Below, one piece after another: positions 1 to 8,451 of a stretch of 47,778 nt of DNA (within the stretch, counting starts at the first letter, position 1; each line of letters opens with the position of its first letter). The notes under the pieces were generated by a model. The model saw nothing but the letters and a program-made list of their open reading frames with translations. It searched no databases and was not told where the DNA came from. The position numbers were made by a program, and so were the translations under genes. This DNA comes from Chloroflexota bacterium (GTDB lineage: Bacteria > Chloroflexota > Dehalococcoidia > SHYB01), in NCBI GenBank assembly GCA_016875535.1, contig VGPF01000013.1, positions 1 to 47,778 of the forward strand. The letters are read 5' to 3'.

Positions 1-132
1 GAGGTGCTCCTCGGACAGTGGAGGCGAATCTACAACGAGGTCCGGCCCCACAGCGCCCTCGGCTACCGCCCGCCAGCGCCTGAGGCGATGTTGCCACGAC
101 TGGCGTTCAGCAGTTCCGCCGGACTAACATAG
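1..132 (+). CDS. IS3-family transposase (OrfB/integrase core), C-terminal fragment cut by window edge
   Basis: An open frame runs from base 1 to a TAG at 130-132 and encodes 43 residues containing YNEVRPHSALGYRPPAPEA. This is the very typical C-terminal end of the DDE integrase core in IS3-family OrfB transposases; the catalytic residues lie upstream, outside the window. The stop is followed within 30 bases by a terminal-inverted-repeat-like sequence, as expected for IS3 elements, where OrfB ends close to the right end. Whether the complete element is intact cannot be seen. Confidence 0.85.
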   Translation, partial: EVLLGQWRRIYNEVRPHSALGYRPPAPEAMLPRLAFSSSAGLT

Positions 133-161
133 CGAGTGGTACAAAGTCTGGGGGCAGGTCA
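1..161 (+). mobile_element. Right end of an IS3-family insertion sequence
   Basis: The transposase C-terminus is followed by a sequence at 137-161 whose reverse complement begins TGACCTGCCCCCAGAC. That is a familiar form of IS3-family terminal inverted repeat, starting with TG and rich in C. I place the element end at the final CA around base 161. The left end and the target-site duplication are outside the window, so the boundary is a prediction. Confidence 0.65.
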
Positions 162-295
162 GAGGAGAGCGATGGCAGCACAACAAGCGCCATCGCGGTG
201 ACCAGAAGGCCTCCGACGACAATGGCCACGCCTATCAAACGCAGGCCAAGCGATCCTTCACCCGACCTCTGGGCTACCTCCACTGGCTGTGCCAT
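162..295 (-). pseudogene. Small membrane protein gene truncated by the IS end
   Basis: A minus-strand frame starts with ATG at 295, preceded by an AAAGGG ribosome-binding sequence. It encodes about 44 native residues with one hydrophobic helix (VAIVVGGLLVTAMALVVL, roughly residues 23-40) before running into the IS inverted repeat at 161. The remaining 17 or so codons to the stop at 107 are read from IS DNA. The N-terminus therefore looks real and the C-terminus looks lost. Function is unknown: a short N-terminal tail plus one membrane anchor could begin many protein types. It could also be a native single-pass peptide that merely abuts the IS. Confidence 0.45.
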
Positions 296-536
296 TTTCC
301 CTTTCGCCTACGGCCAACCGAAGTCGCCCCCTGCGACATAAGGCAAGCCGTTGAAATACCGTAGATCCCTGTCGGTTTTACTTTCCTAACGTACCGCCAT
401 CGCCCGGAAATGAATAGCCGCCGCCGGTAGCGGAAGCGATACGCTTCGGTAACGGGTTAGTAACAAGTAGAGATACGTCAACTTCCTCTCCTGTCACCGG
501 TAGCTCCTCCCTGGCTGCCGTGGTATCCTCCCCTCC

Positions 537-1229
537 ATGCGCTCCATCTCGCTGCATCCCTGGAACCTCTCACTTGAGCAGGCCGTCGCCGTTCAGCGCG
601 ATCTCGCTTCCAAAGTGCGCAAGGTCAACCGCCTGCCCGCGCACATCACCCACATCGCCGGGACCGATGTCTCCGGCGTGGACAAAGACGGCGAAGTCCG
701 TGCCGTCGTCGTCGTGCTGGCCTATCCAGGGCTGAAAGTCGTCGAGGTCGCAAGCGCTCGCGAACGTCCCGCCTTTCCCTACGTTCCCGGATTTCTCTCC
801 TTCCGGGAGACACCCATCCTCCTCAAAGCCTTCGAGCAGCTCAAGCTCACGCCGGACCTCATCATCGTTGACGGCCAGGGGACTGCCCACCCTCGAAGGT
901 TCGGCATCGCCTGCCACCTAGGACTGCTCCTGGATGCGCCAACCATCGTTTGCGCGGAGTCCATCCTCACGGGGCGCTATGGAAGACTGAGCAACGCCAA
1001 AGGCTCCACAGCGCCGCTCATGGATAAAGGCGAGGTCATCGGCTCGGCTGTTCGCACCCGCGATGGCATCTCTCCCGTCTACGTCTCACCGGGCCACCAT
1101 ATAGATATGCCCACAGCCGTCGAATGGGTCCTCAACTGCGGCAAAGGCTACCGACTACCAGAGCCGACGCGCCTTGCCCATCACACCGCCACAACACTCC
1201 TGAAGGATGGCGCCTCCCGCCTGCTCTAG
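537..1229 (+). CDS. nfi: Endonuclease V (deoxyinosine 3'-endonuclease)
   Basis: A 230-residue protein, the usual length for bacterial Nfi, which nicks DNA at the second phosphodiester bond 3' to deoxyinosine and other deaminated bases. Family motifs are all present: AGTDVS with the first metal-binding Asp (about D44), PYVPGFLSFRE (the strand-separating wedge followed by the catalytic Glu, about E91), DGQGTAHPRRFGIACHLG (second Asp, about D112), and PVYVSPGHHID near the C-terminus. The start has no evident Shine-Dalgarno, but a TATCCT hexamer lies at 524-529, seven bases before the ATG, suggesting a leaderless message. It converges with the TetR gene, the stops overlapping by four bases. Confidence 0.95.
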   Translation: MRSISLHPWNLSLEQAVAVQRDLASKVRKVNRLPAHITHIAGTDVSGVDKDGEVRAVVVVLAYPGLKVVEVASARERPAFPYVPGFLSFRETPILLKAFEQLKLTPDLIIVDGQGTAHPRRFGIACHLGLLLDAPTIVCAESILTGRYGRLSNAKGSTAPLMDKGEVIGSAVRTRDGISPVYVSPGHHIDMPTAVEWVLNCGKGYRLPEPTRLAHHTATTLLKDGASRLL

Positions 1230-1837
1230 CGCCGCGCCCTCAGGCCGTTGAGAAACAGCCGCGAAAGCTGCTCGCCCAGCTCCTGCGGCGTCAGCGAGCC
1301 GCCGGGGTCATACCACTCATAGACCCAGTTCGTCATCCCCATGATTGAATGCGTCGCGACTCCGGGGTTCGTGGGCGCGAATGCCCTCCTCGTGATACCC
1401 ACGACAATCGCCTCACGGATCAACCTGCGAAACCTGCGGTGCAACGTCGTCACCGCCTGGAGCTGTCCAGGAGCAAGGTGATGTCTGTCCTTCGTGAGCA
1501 CGGCAATCACATCAGCATGCTCGCAAGCAAACTCGACTCGTCGCCTGATGCCGTGAGCGATAAGTCGCTCTGGGTCGGTCGCCCCGATCGCCTGCATCTC
1601 GCCCGTCGTCCTTTTCAGATAGGCAATAGCGATCCCTGCAACGTGCTCGAGTATCTCCTGCTTGCTGGAGATGTGGTTGTACAGGCCGCCCTTCCGCATG
1701 CCGACGACGGCGGCGATGTCCGCCATGCTCGTCGCCGCATAGCTCTTCTCCCGGAACTGCCGTGCGGCCTTCTCGAAAATTTCCACGCGTCGGCCGTTCG
1801 ATGAATGGCCGTTCATAGCAACAGCTTGGCGCTTCAT
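1226..1837 (-). CDS. TetR/AcrR-family transcriptional regulator
   Basis: About 203 residues from the ATG at 1837, chosen because GGGGAAGG lies just upstream; the frame is open further upstream but that part is not TetR-like. The N-terminal helix-turn-helix domain is clear (IFEKAARQF..., then SMADIAAVVGMRKGGLYNHI at about residues 37-56, then SSKQEIL). The C-terminal ligand-binding region ends WVYEWYDPGGSLTPQELGEQ, resembling TetR proteins that control fatty-acid and CoA-ester catabolism (KstR2/FadR-like). It is divergent from the SBP-led CoA operon beginning at 2045, and a palindrome at 2018-2031 is a plausible operator. The effector is unknown; an acyl-CoA is an inference from context. Confidence 0.9.
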   Translation of the reverse strand: MKRQAVAMNGHSSNGRRVEIFEKAARQFREKSYAATSMADIAAVVGMRKGGLYNHISSKQEILEHVAGIAIAYLKRTTGEMQAIGATDPERLIAHGIRRRVEFACEHADVIAVLTKDRHHLAPGQLQAVTTLHRRFRRLIREAIVVGITRRAFAPTNPGVATHSIMGMTNWVYEWYDPGGSLTPQELGEQLSRLFLNGLRARR

Positions 1838-1974
1838 GGCCCTTCCCCGCAGTGACGACGTTGTGCGCATCGTGAAGGTACAGCAGTATAGCGCACGGCT
1901 GTGCCTCTCCGTCACTCCGGGGGTTCGCCTTAGGTACTGAAGTGGTCCAGCTTCAGATTCGGGGCCGTCCGGCA

Positions 1975-2003
1975 TTGACACATCCCAAGGGTGACGCTAT
2001 AAC
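1975..2003 (+). promoter_or_regulatory. Sigma-70-type promoter of the SBP/CoA operon
   Basis: A perfect -35 TTGACA at 1975-1980 and a -10 TATAAC at 1998-2003 are separated by exactly 17 bases. Transcription would start near 2010, leaving a leader of about 35 bases before the ATG at 2045, which has a GAGGGG ribosome-binding sequence. Confidence 0.8.
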
Positions 2004-2017
2004 TACCTCGCTGCAGA

Positions 2018-2031
2018 TGAACGATTGTTCA
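2018..2031. promoter_or_regulatory. Palindromic operator candidate (TetR site)
   Basis: TGAAC-GATT-GTTCA is a perfect 5-base inverted repeat with a 4-base spacer. It lies just downstream of the predicted transcription start, between the divergent TetR gene and the SBP gene. Size and position fit a TetR roadblock operator; binding is inferred. Confidence 0.55.
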
Positions 2032-2044
2032 CATAGAGGGGCGT

Positions 2045-3685
2045 ATGACCAAACTGTTCAAGAGAGGCTTCGGCTTTGTGCTCCTTGCGCTCGTTGCCAT
2101 TCTGGTCATCACCGCCTGCGGCGGCGATGAAGCCCCCACCGCCACGCCGAACCCCCAGGTTCCCAAGCGCCTCGATGGCAAGCGCGGCGGAACGTTGAAC
2201 CTCCGCGTGCTCAACCTCCCGCGCTCTTGGGACACTTATGACACCGTCGGCCAGGTGGACCTCCACAACCTCGGCCCCATGCTCAACAACCTCGTCTGGC
2301 CCGATCCCTATGGCGATGGCTTCAGCCTTACCGGCGACCTTGCCCAAAGCTGGCAGGTCAGCAGCGCAGGCGATACCGTCACCTTCCGTCTGCGCCAGGG
2401 TGTGAAGTTCCACGATGGCTCCGCCCTCACCTCAAAGGACGTCGCCTATAACCTCACCCGTGCCTGGAAGCCGCGCGCCCCCACTATGACCTACTACCAG
2501 GCCCGCGTCGCCGCCGTCCAGGCTATTGACACCCCGGACGACCTCACCATCGTCGTGAAGCTCAATGCTCCCAGCAACGCCTTCCTCCAGGGCATCGGCA
2601 TGGCTGGCGTCCTCATCTATCCTGCGGCCATTCCCTTCCCCGAACAGTTGGAGACCTGGAAAAAGTCACCCATCGGCACTGGGCCATACAAATACAAGGG
2701 CTCCACCGCCACCACGATGGAGTTCGTCCGCAACGATGCCTACCACGTCTCCGGCCTGCCCTACGCCGATGCCATCCAGTTCGCCGTCATCGCCGATACC
2801 ACCCTCTCCGTCGCCGCCTTCCGCGCCGGGCGTCTCGATGCTTCGAACTTCGATACCAGCGCCATTGAGATTTCCTACCAAGACCTCCAGCGCGAGCAGA
2901 GGTTCGTCACCAAAAAGGTAAACATCGGCCTCTACTTCCTGCACCCTGCGCAAAAGGCTCCCTGGTCATATCCCTCCGTCCGCCAGGCTATCTCCCTCGC
3001 CATCAATCGCCAGGAAATCATTGACGGCTGGCTCAAGGGCCTCGGTGATCGCGCCGCATCCCCCCTCATGCCTCCCGAGCTCGGCGGCCAGTGGGGCCTC
3101 GCCTCCAGGGACATCCTTGCCAGGCCCGGCTTCTCGGAAGACAAGACAGCCGATCGCGCCCGCGCCCGTCAGCTCCTTACCCAGGCCGGCGTCGTCCCCG
3201 GCGATATCACCGTCAGCATCCTCGCGGCTCAGGGCGGCGATGGGCTCTACGGCGAGATCGTCGAGCGCAGCTTCGCCGCCATGGGCTTCAAGACCAAGCT
3301 CGACCTTGTTGATCGCGCCAATCTCGTGCCCAAGCTCCTTCGCGGCGAGTTCGACTTCGCCGCCCGCGCCCAGGCCATCAGCTTTGATGACCCTTCGGAC
3401 TACCCTTCGCTCTGGGTCCTCACCGGCGGCGGCCAGAACTACGGCAAATGGTCCAATCCCAGGCTGGACGCCCTTTACACCGAACAGGACCGCACCCTGG
3501 ACACCTCGCGCCGGAGACAGCTCCTCGCCGAGTTCCAGGAAATCATCCTGCAAGATAACTTCATCATCCCCGAGTTCTACCGCTTCGGCTATATGGGCCA
3601 CATGCCCTGGGTGAAGAACTACCCCTCGCTCCCCTTCCTCTTCTCCCCCTGGTATCGTTGGGAGCAAGTCTACGTGGAGCGCTAG
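2045..3685 (+). CDS. Extracellular solute-binding protein, family 5 (peptide/nickel/opine ABC type), lipoprotein
   Basis: A 546-residue lipoprotein. The signal sequence (LLALVAILVITACGG) has a lipobox whose Cys is followed by Gly-Gly, then a short Thr/Pro linker and the SBP_bac_5 start RGGTLNLRV. Characteristic family segments follow: LAQSWQVSSAGDTVTFRLRQ, GVKFHDGSALTSKDVAYN and NPRLDALYTEQDRTLD. This family captures oligopeptides or other small organic molecules outside the membrane for an ABC importer. No permease or ATPase is adjacent; it instead heads a set of CoA-ester enzymes, so its ligand may be an organic acid degraded by them. It has a strong promoter and a possible TetR operator. 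Confidence 0.93.
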   Translation: MTKLFKRGFGFVLLALVAILVITACGGDEAPTATPNPQVPKRLDGKRGGTLNLRVLNLPRSWDTYDTVGQVDLHNLGPMLNNLVWPDPYGDGFSLTGDLAQSWQVSSAGDTVTFRLRQGVKFHDGSALTSKDVAYNLTRAWKPRAPTMTYYQARVAAVQAIDTPDDLTIVVKLNAPSNAFLQGIGMAGVLIYPAAIPFPEQLETWKKSPIGTGPYKYKGSTATTMEFVRNDAYHVSGLPYADAIQFAVIADTTLSVAAFRAGRLDASNFDTSAIEISYQDLQREQRFVTKKVNIGLYFLHPAQKAPWSYPSVRQAISLAINRQEIIDGWLKGLGDRAASPLMPPELGGQWGLASRDILARPGFSEDKTADRARARQLLTQAGVVPGDITVSILAAQGGDGLYGEIVERSFAAMGFKTKLDLVDRANLVPKLLRGEFDFAARAQAISFDDPSDYPSLWVLTGGGQNYGKWSNPRLDALYTEQDRTLDTSRRRQLLAEFQEIILQDNFIIPEFYRFGYMGHMPWVKNYPSLPFLFSPWYRWEQVYVER

Positions 3686-3723
3686 CCGAACAAGGCCGAT
3701 ACCACCGTATAGAAAAGGCACAC

Positions 3724-4521
3724 ATGGCTTATTCCACCTACGAAACACTCCTCCTTGAGCGCGATGGGAATGGCATTACCACCCTCACCCTCAACCGTCC
3801 CGATCGCCTCAACGCCGCCAGCCACAAGATGGTCGCCGAAGTTCCCAAGGCTATCTTGGAAGTCGGCGAAGATTTGGACTCCCGCGTCCTCGTCATCACG
3901 GGCGCCGGCCGCGGCTTCTCTTCCGGCCAGGACATGAAAGGCACGCCGCAAGACGTCCCCGGTCTCCGCAAACGCTTCATGCCCCGCACCCCGGAAGACA
4001 GCTTCACCTTCGCCATCCGCAAGATCCCCCAGCCCGTCATCGCCTCCGTCAACGGCCCTGCCGTCGGCTGGGGCCTCTCCCTGGCGGCGGCGGCCCAGAT
4101 CCGCATCGCCTCAGAGCAGGCCCGCTTCGGCGCCCTCTGGGTCGCTCGCGGCCTCCCGCCGGAGGCCCAGGGCGGCTATCTCCTGCCGCAGATCATGCCT
4201 CTGCCCAAGGTCTTCGAGATGGTCTTCCTCGGGAAGATCTTCGACGCTAAAGAGGCGAAAGAGGCCGGCCTCATCAACATCCTCGTGCCCCACAGCGAAC
4301 TGAAAGCCAAAACCCACGAGATCGCCCTCCAGCTTGCCAAGGGTCCGCCCATCGCCCTCGCCATGGCCAAGCGCGCCATCTATATGGGCCTGCGCCAAGA
4401 CCTCGACTCTTTCGTCCAGTACGAATCGCTCACCTTGCGCGTCGCCTTCCAGAGCGAAGACCGCCTCGAAGGCATCCGCTCCTTCGTGGAGAAGCGCGAG
4501 CCGCGCTTCAAGGGCGAGTGA
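3724..4521 (+). CDS. Enoyl-CoA hydratase/isomerase family protein
   Basis: A crotonase-fold protein of 265 residues starting at the ATG preceded by AAAGG; the upstream extension of the frame is not homologous. Motifs seen: TLTLNRPDRLNA, VLVITGAGRGFSSGQDMKG (first oxyanion-hole strand) and PVIASVNGPAVGWGLSLAAA (second oxyanion hole). The segment FGALWVARGLPPEAQGGYLL keeps one of the two usual catalytic carboxylates (Glu in PEA) but not the Glu of the FG.PE motif, a pattern found in many isomerase or hydrolase members, so hydratase activity is not assured. It lies 38 bases after the SBP gene and before an acyl-CoA dehydrogenase. Confidence 0.9.
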   Translation: MAYSTYETLLLERDGNGITTLTLNRPDRLNAASHKMVAEVPKAILEVGEDLDSRVLVITGAGRGFSSGQDMKGTPQDVPGLRKRFMPRTPEDSFTFAIRKIPQPVIASVNGPAVGWGLSLAAAAQIRIASEQARFGALWVARGLPPEAQGGYLLPQIMPLPKVFEMVFLGKIFDAKEAKEAGLINILVPHSELKAKTHEIALQLAKGPPIALAMAKRAIYMGLRQDLDSFVQYESLTLRVAFQSEDRLEGIRSFVEKREPRFKGE

Positions 4522-4577
4522 GCCGGACGATTGCGCCCTCGCGCAACGCAGACGCGCGGGTCTCGTAGGAGGAACGT

Positions 4578-5756
4578 GTGGAATTTTCCCTGCCTCAAGA
4601 TGTAAAGGCATTGCAGACCCTCACCAGGGACGTCGTCCGCAAAGAGTGCATGCCCCTCGAATCCAAGTACCTTCCCCTGGACATGTACGAAGAGTACTTC
4701 CCGGAGGATGAGGCGCACCTTACCAAGATCGCCAAAGAGTCCGGGCTGTGGGACGCCCATATCCCCAAGAACTTCGGCGGCGGCGGCCAGGGCTACCTCG
4801 CCAACCTGGTCGTCCGCGAAGAGCTCTACTATTCCGCCGTCATCCTTCCCCAAGCCGAAATCATCCCCAGCCTCTTCGAAGCTAATGCCTACCAGCAGGA
4901 GCGCTTCCTCTACCCCGTCCTGCGCGGCGAAAAGCTCAGCGCCTTCGCCCAGACGGAGCCCGATTCCGGCTCCGATCCCGGGAACTCCATGAAAACCCAT
5001 GCCGTGAAGCGCGGCGATACGTGGGTCATCAACGGCCGCAAGATGTTCACCAGCTACTCCGGCGCCTGCGACTTCTGGCAGCTTCCCGCCGTCACGGATA
5101 GGGCCAAACGCCAGCACGGCATCACCATGTTCCTCGTGGAGAAAGGCACGCCCGGCATCTCCTACCGCGAGATCCCCACCTGGCAGTACCGCCGCACGCC
5201 CAAGCGCGCCACCTACGAGCTCTTCCTGGAGAACGTCGAAGTGCCGGAGAAGCACATCCTCGGCGGCATCGGCCGCGGCTTCCAACTCGGCCAGAAATGG
5301 CTCACCGATTATCGCCTCATCCGTGGCGGCACCTCCCTGGGCCAGATGCAGCGCGCCTTCGATATCTGCGTGGACTGGGCCAAGCGCCGCCACAGCTTCG
5401 GCAAGCCCATCGCCACGCGCCAGGCCATCCAGCACAAGCTCGTGGAGATGCACATTGATATCCTCGCCCTGCGCTCCCTCTCCTACCAGGCCGCCAAGGA
5501 TGCCGACGAGGGAAAAGACCTCCGCGAGGATGCCTCCCTCATCAAGCTCATCGCCGCCCGCTGGGGCCACCACTGCCTGGATCACGCCATGCAGATCATG
5601 GGCGGCATCGGCCTTACCCTGGAACTGCCCATCGCCCGCTTCTACCGCTGGGTGCGCACTGCCCGCATCGTCGGCGGCACCGATGAAATGCATACAATGG
5701 TGCTGGCGCGCGATATCCTCGGCCGCGAGTACGTAGACCCGTACACCAACACCTAG
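4578..5756 (+). CDS. Acyl-CoA dehydrogenase family protein
   Basis: A 392-residue FAD-dependent flavoprotein starting with GTG after a perfect AGGAGG (4567-4572). Family features: AFAQTEPDSGSDPGNS for FAD and substrate contact, HSFGKPIATRQAIQHKLVEM, and QIMGGIGLTLELPIARFYRW at the C-terminal FAD/dimer region. It would oxidise an acyl-CoA at the alpha-beta bond and pass electrons to ETF. Oddly, the position of the usual catalytic Glu (in the EGT motif of MCAD) reads IVGGTDEMH, and the alternative helix-G Glu of isovaleryl-CoA dehydrogenase aligns with Tyr (TDYRLIRGG), so the catalytic base is not obvious. It sits between enoyl-CoA hydratase and CoA-transferase genes. Confidence 0.92.
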   Translation: MEFSLPQDVKALQTLTRDVVRKECMPLESKYLPLDMYEEYFPEDEAHLTKIAKESGLWDAHIPKNFGGGGQGYLANLVVREELYYSAVILPQAEIIPSLFEANAYQQERFLYPVLRGEKLSAFAQTEPDSGSDPGNSMKTHAVKRGDTWVINGRKMFTSYSGACDFWQLPAVTDRAKRQHGITMFLVEKGTPGISYREIPTWQYRRTPKRATYELFLENVEVPEKHILGGIGRGFQLGQKWLTDYRLIRGGTSLGQMQRAFDICVDWAKRRHSFGKPIATRQAIQHKLVEMHIDILALRSLSYQAAKDADEGKDLREDASLIKLIAARWGHHCLDHAMQIMGGIGLTLELPIARFYRWVRTARIVGGTDEMHTMVLARDILGREYVDPYTNT

Positions 5757-5778
5757 CCCCGTGCGCCGCCAGGGGACC

Positions 5779-6954
5779 ATGCAGCCCTTCGCAGCCGCGC
5801 GCATCCTCGATCTCACCAGGGGCGTCACCGGGCCGTACGCCGCCAAGCTCCTCGCCGATCTTGGCGCGCCCGTCATCAAGGTCGAATCGCCGCCGGACGG
5901 CGATCCTGCCCGAGCCATCGGCCCATTCCCCGGCGACACGCCCGATGCCGAAACAGGAGCGCTCTTCCACTACCTCAATAGCAACAAGCGCGGCATCACT
6001 GCGGATCTGGAAAGCGCCACAGGCCGCTCACTCGTCGCCGCCCTCGCGCGCTGGGCCCACGTCATCATCGAAGACTTCTCCCCAGGCCGACTGGCCGATC
6101 TCGGTCTCGGCTTTCACCGTCTCTCCTCCCTGAACCCCTCCGTCATCCTCGTCTCCATCACACCCTTCGGCCAGGTGGGGCCGTACGCCTCCTACGCCGC
6201 CACGGAAGGCGTCCTGGAAGCTATGGGCGGCCCTGTCATCGGCAACGGTACTTCGGATAGGGAGCCGTACAAATACCCCGAGCACGTCATGGAGCTCTAC
6301 GCAGGCTCCGCCGCGGCCGTCGCCATCGCCGCGCCTCTCTTCGGCGTGCTCTTCGTCCAGCCCGGAGGCGGTCAGCCACTTCATCTCGATCTCTCCGTCA
6401 TGGAGACCTACCTCGCCAGTGCCGATCGCCGCTCCGCAGCCCTCCTCGCCTACCAATACACCGGCGAACTCATGATGAAACGCCGCGCCTTGGGGGAACT
6501 CCGCGTCGGCCACGGCATCCGTCGCTGCAAGGATGGCTACGTCAGCATCCATGCCGGCGGCCCCCGCCTTCCCAGGCTGCTTGCCATGCTTGGCGAGGGC
6601 TCCAGCGCCCCGATCCCAAGCGCCGCCGAAGCGAAGACCGAAGCGAGCCGCTCCCGGATAGAAGAGGCCCTCTGGCAGTGGCTTAGCATGCGCACCCGTG
6701 GTCAGGTCTGGGACGCCGCCCTGCGCCACAAAGTCCCCTTCGCGCCCGTTCGCACTCCGGTGGACATCGCCCGCGCTCTGAGCGCATCGTTTTCGGACTC
6801 GATCCTTTGCACGCCGCCCTTCGAAGCGCCCAAGGGCTACTGGCGGCACACCCGCGCGCCGCGCCTCGGCGAACACAATCAGGAAATCTACACTGGGCTC
6901 CTCGGGCTTTCCGCCTACCAGCTGGCTCGCCTTCGCCAGGCGGGAGCCGTCTGA
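5779..6954 (+). CDS. CaiB/BaiF family III CoA-transferase (first of tandem pair)
   Basis: 391 residues from the ATG at 5779, which has AGGGG upstream; a GTG at 5761 is in frame but has no ribosome site. Family III hallmarks: RILDLTRGVTGPYAAKLLADLGAPVIKVE at the N-terminus (residues about 9-37), NKRGITADLES, and PLHLDLSVMET carrying the catalytic Asp that forms the aspartyl-CoA thioester intermediate. These enzymes move CoA between organic acids without free CoA release. The gene ends in TGATG overlap with the next CaiB gene, so the two are translationally coupled and may form a heteromeric enzyme or activate two different acids. Confidence 0.92.
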   Translation: MQPFAAARILDLTRGVTGPYAAKLLADLGAPVIKVESPPDGDPARAIGPFPGDTPDAETGALFHYLNSNKRGITADLESATGRSLVAALARWAHVIIEDFSPGRLADLGLGFHRLSSLNPSVILVSITPFGQVGPYASYAATEGVLEAMGGPVIGNGTSDREPYKYPEHVMELYAGSAAAVAIAAPLFGVLFVQPGGGQPLHLDLSVMETYLASADRRSAALLAYQYTGELMMKRRALGELRVGHGIRRCKDGYVSIHAGGPRLPRLLAMLGEGSSAPIPSAAEAKTEASRSRIEEALWQWLSMRTRGQVWDAALRHKVPFAPVRTPVDIARALSASFSDSILCTPPFEAPKGYWRHTRAPRLGEHNQEIYTGLLGLSAYQLARLRQAGAV

Positions 6955-8264
6955 TGTCTACACAACCCTACGCGCTCCCCTTGCGAAACATCCGCGTCGT
7001 CGAGCTCACCACCGTTTGGGCCGGCCCCTTCACCAGCGCCCTCCTCGCCGATTGGGGCGCCGAAGTCGTCCGCGTCGAATCCACGCGCAACCTCCTGGGC
7101 GGCCGCGGCCCCGTCATCGCTCCAAACCCGGCTCTCGTCAACAGCCTCCGCGCCGGAGGCGAGTTCTACTTCGCCTACCCCAACTGGGAGGCTGGCGAGC
7201 GGCCCTGGAACCGCTGCGTCGTCTTCCAGGTCCACGGCAAAGATAAGCGCAGCGTCACGCTGGAGCTCACCGAGCCTGAAGGCCGCGACGCATTTGATGC
7301 CCTCCTTCGCGCCAGCGACGTTCTCATCGTCAACCTCGCCCCCGACTCTCTAGATGCGCTCGGCCTCACCTTTGAACGACTCCGCAGGGTGAAGCCCGAT
7401 CTCGTCGTCGTCCGCATCGCCGCCTTCGGCCACACGGGAAAGGCCAAGCATGCCCGTGGCCTCGGGGCGGAGGCGGAAGCTCATGCCAGCTTCACCGCCC
7501 TGCGCGGCCATCCCGGCGTGGACCTGATGTTCAAAGACAACGTCGCCTTCGCCGATGCCGCAGGCTCCATGGCCGCCGCCCTCGGTGCCATCTCTGCCTT
7601 GGCCCAGCGCGCCCAAACCGGTAAAGGCCGGCTCATAGACGTCTCCCTCAGCGATGCCGTCGTGAGCCTGCTCACCCCAAGCTTCCTCGATGCTCTGCTG
7701 AACGCCCGCGAGCGCACGCCCCAAGGCAACGCCCACGCTTCGATGGCTCCCCACGGCTGCTACCCCTGCAGCGGCGACGACCGCTGGATCGTCATCACCA
7801 TCCGCCACGATGCCGATTGGCGAAACCTTCGCCAAGCTATGGGCGATCCCGCCTGGGCGCAAGACCCGTCGCTGCAGAGCGCCTTCGGCAGACTGCGCAG
7901 CCGCGAGTCCCTCGATCGCCTCCTCGCCTCGTGGACCGCAACCCGTGACGCCCATGAAACGATGGCTCTGCTCCAGCAGCACGGCATCCCGGCCGGCGTC
8001 GTCATGAACGAGCGTGACGTCATCGAAAGCGCACACATCAAGGAACGCGGCTTCCTCCTCCCGCTTCGCCACCGCGATACCGGCTCACACCTCTACCCCG
8101 GCTACTACTGGAAAACCTCGCCCGCGCCCTCACGGACCGTCCGCGCTCCATGCGAGCTGGGTCAGGAGAACGCCTGGACCTATCGGGATCTCCTCGGCCT
8201 TTCCGCGCCGGCATTCAACGACCTCGTCAATCGAAGGCTCATCGGGACCACGCCCCACGGGTAG
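6954..8264 (+). CDS. CaiB/BaiF family III CoA-transferase (second of tandem pair)
   Basis: 436 residues from the ATG overlapping the previous stop. Family motifs: IRVVELTTVWAGPFTSALLA, WGAEVVRVES, HGKDKRSVTLELTEPEGRDA and GRLIDVSLSDAVVSL with the expected catalytic Asp. The C-terminal part (HGIPAGVVMNERDVIESAH) matches the substrate-closing domain. It has a longer N-terminal insertion than the upstream paralogue, and the two are clearly divergent rather than a recent duplicate. No terminator is evident after it; 187 bases of intergenic DNA with a promoter lead to the second SBP gene. Confidence 0.92.
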   Translation: MSTQPYALPLRNIRVVELTTVWAGPFTSALLADWGAEVVRVESTRNLLGGRGPVIAPNPALVNSLRAGGEFYFAYPNWEAGERPWNRCVVFQVHGKDKRSVTLELTEPEGRDAFDALLRASDVLIVNLAPDSLDALGLTFERLRRVKPDLVVVRIAAFGHTGKAKHARGLGAEAEAHASFTALRGHPGVDLMFKDNVAFADAAGSMAAALGAISALAQRAQTGKGRLIDVSLSDAVVSLLTPSFLDALLNARERTPQGNAHASMAPHGCYPCSGDDRWIVITIRHDADWRNLRQAMGDPAWAQDPSLQSAFGRLRSRESLDRLLASWTATRDAHETMALLQQHGIPAGVVMNERDVIESAHIKERGFLLPLRHRDTGSHLYPGYYWKTSPAPSRTVRAPCELGQENAWTYRDLLGLSAPAFNDLVNRRLIGTTPHG

Positions 8265-8370
8265 CATTGAAGGCTGGGTCGAAGGCAATTCGTTCTTGCT
8301 GGCCTCCTCGGCGACATTTTCTTGCACAGCGACAGCAAAACTTCTCTGGAATGACGAAAAGCGGGTAGTG

Positions 8371-8399
8371 TTGACTTGTGCTTCAACCAGGTATATAAC
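8371..8399 (+). promoter_or_regulatory. Promoter of the second SBP gene
   Basis: TTGACT at 8371-8376 and TATAAC at 8394-8399 are separated by 17 bases, the same core as at 1975-2003. The predicted transcript starts near 8406. The ATG at 8452 follows a GGAGGAGG ribosome-binding site. Confidence 0.75.
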
Positions 8400-8451
8400 G
8401 TGGCTACTCAGCGAAGTGCTCATAGCTGCAGGATAGTTGGAGGAGGAGGCA

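Noticed and set aside
4380-5939. 519-codon minus-strand ORF antisense to the acyl-CoA dehydrogenase
   Set aside because: Ala/Gly/Asp-rich translation with no domain; the plus strand encodes a recognisable enzyme with a ribosome site.
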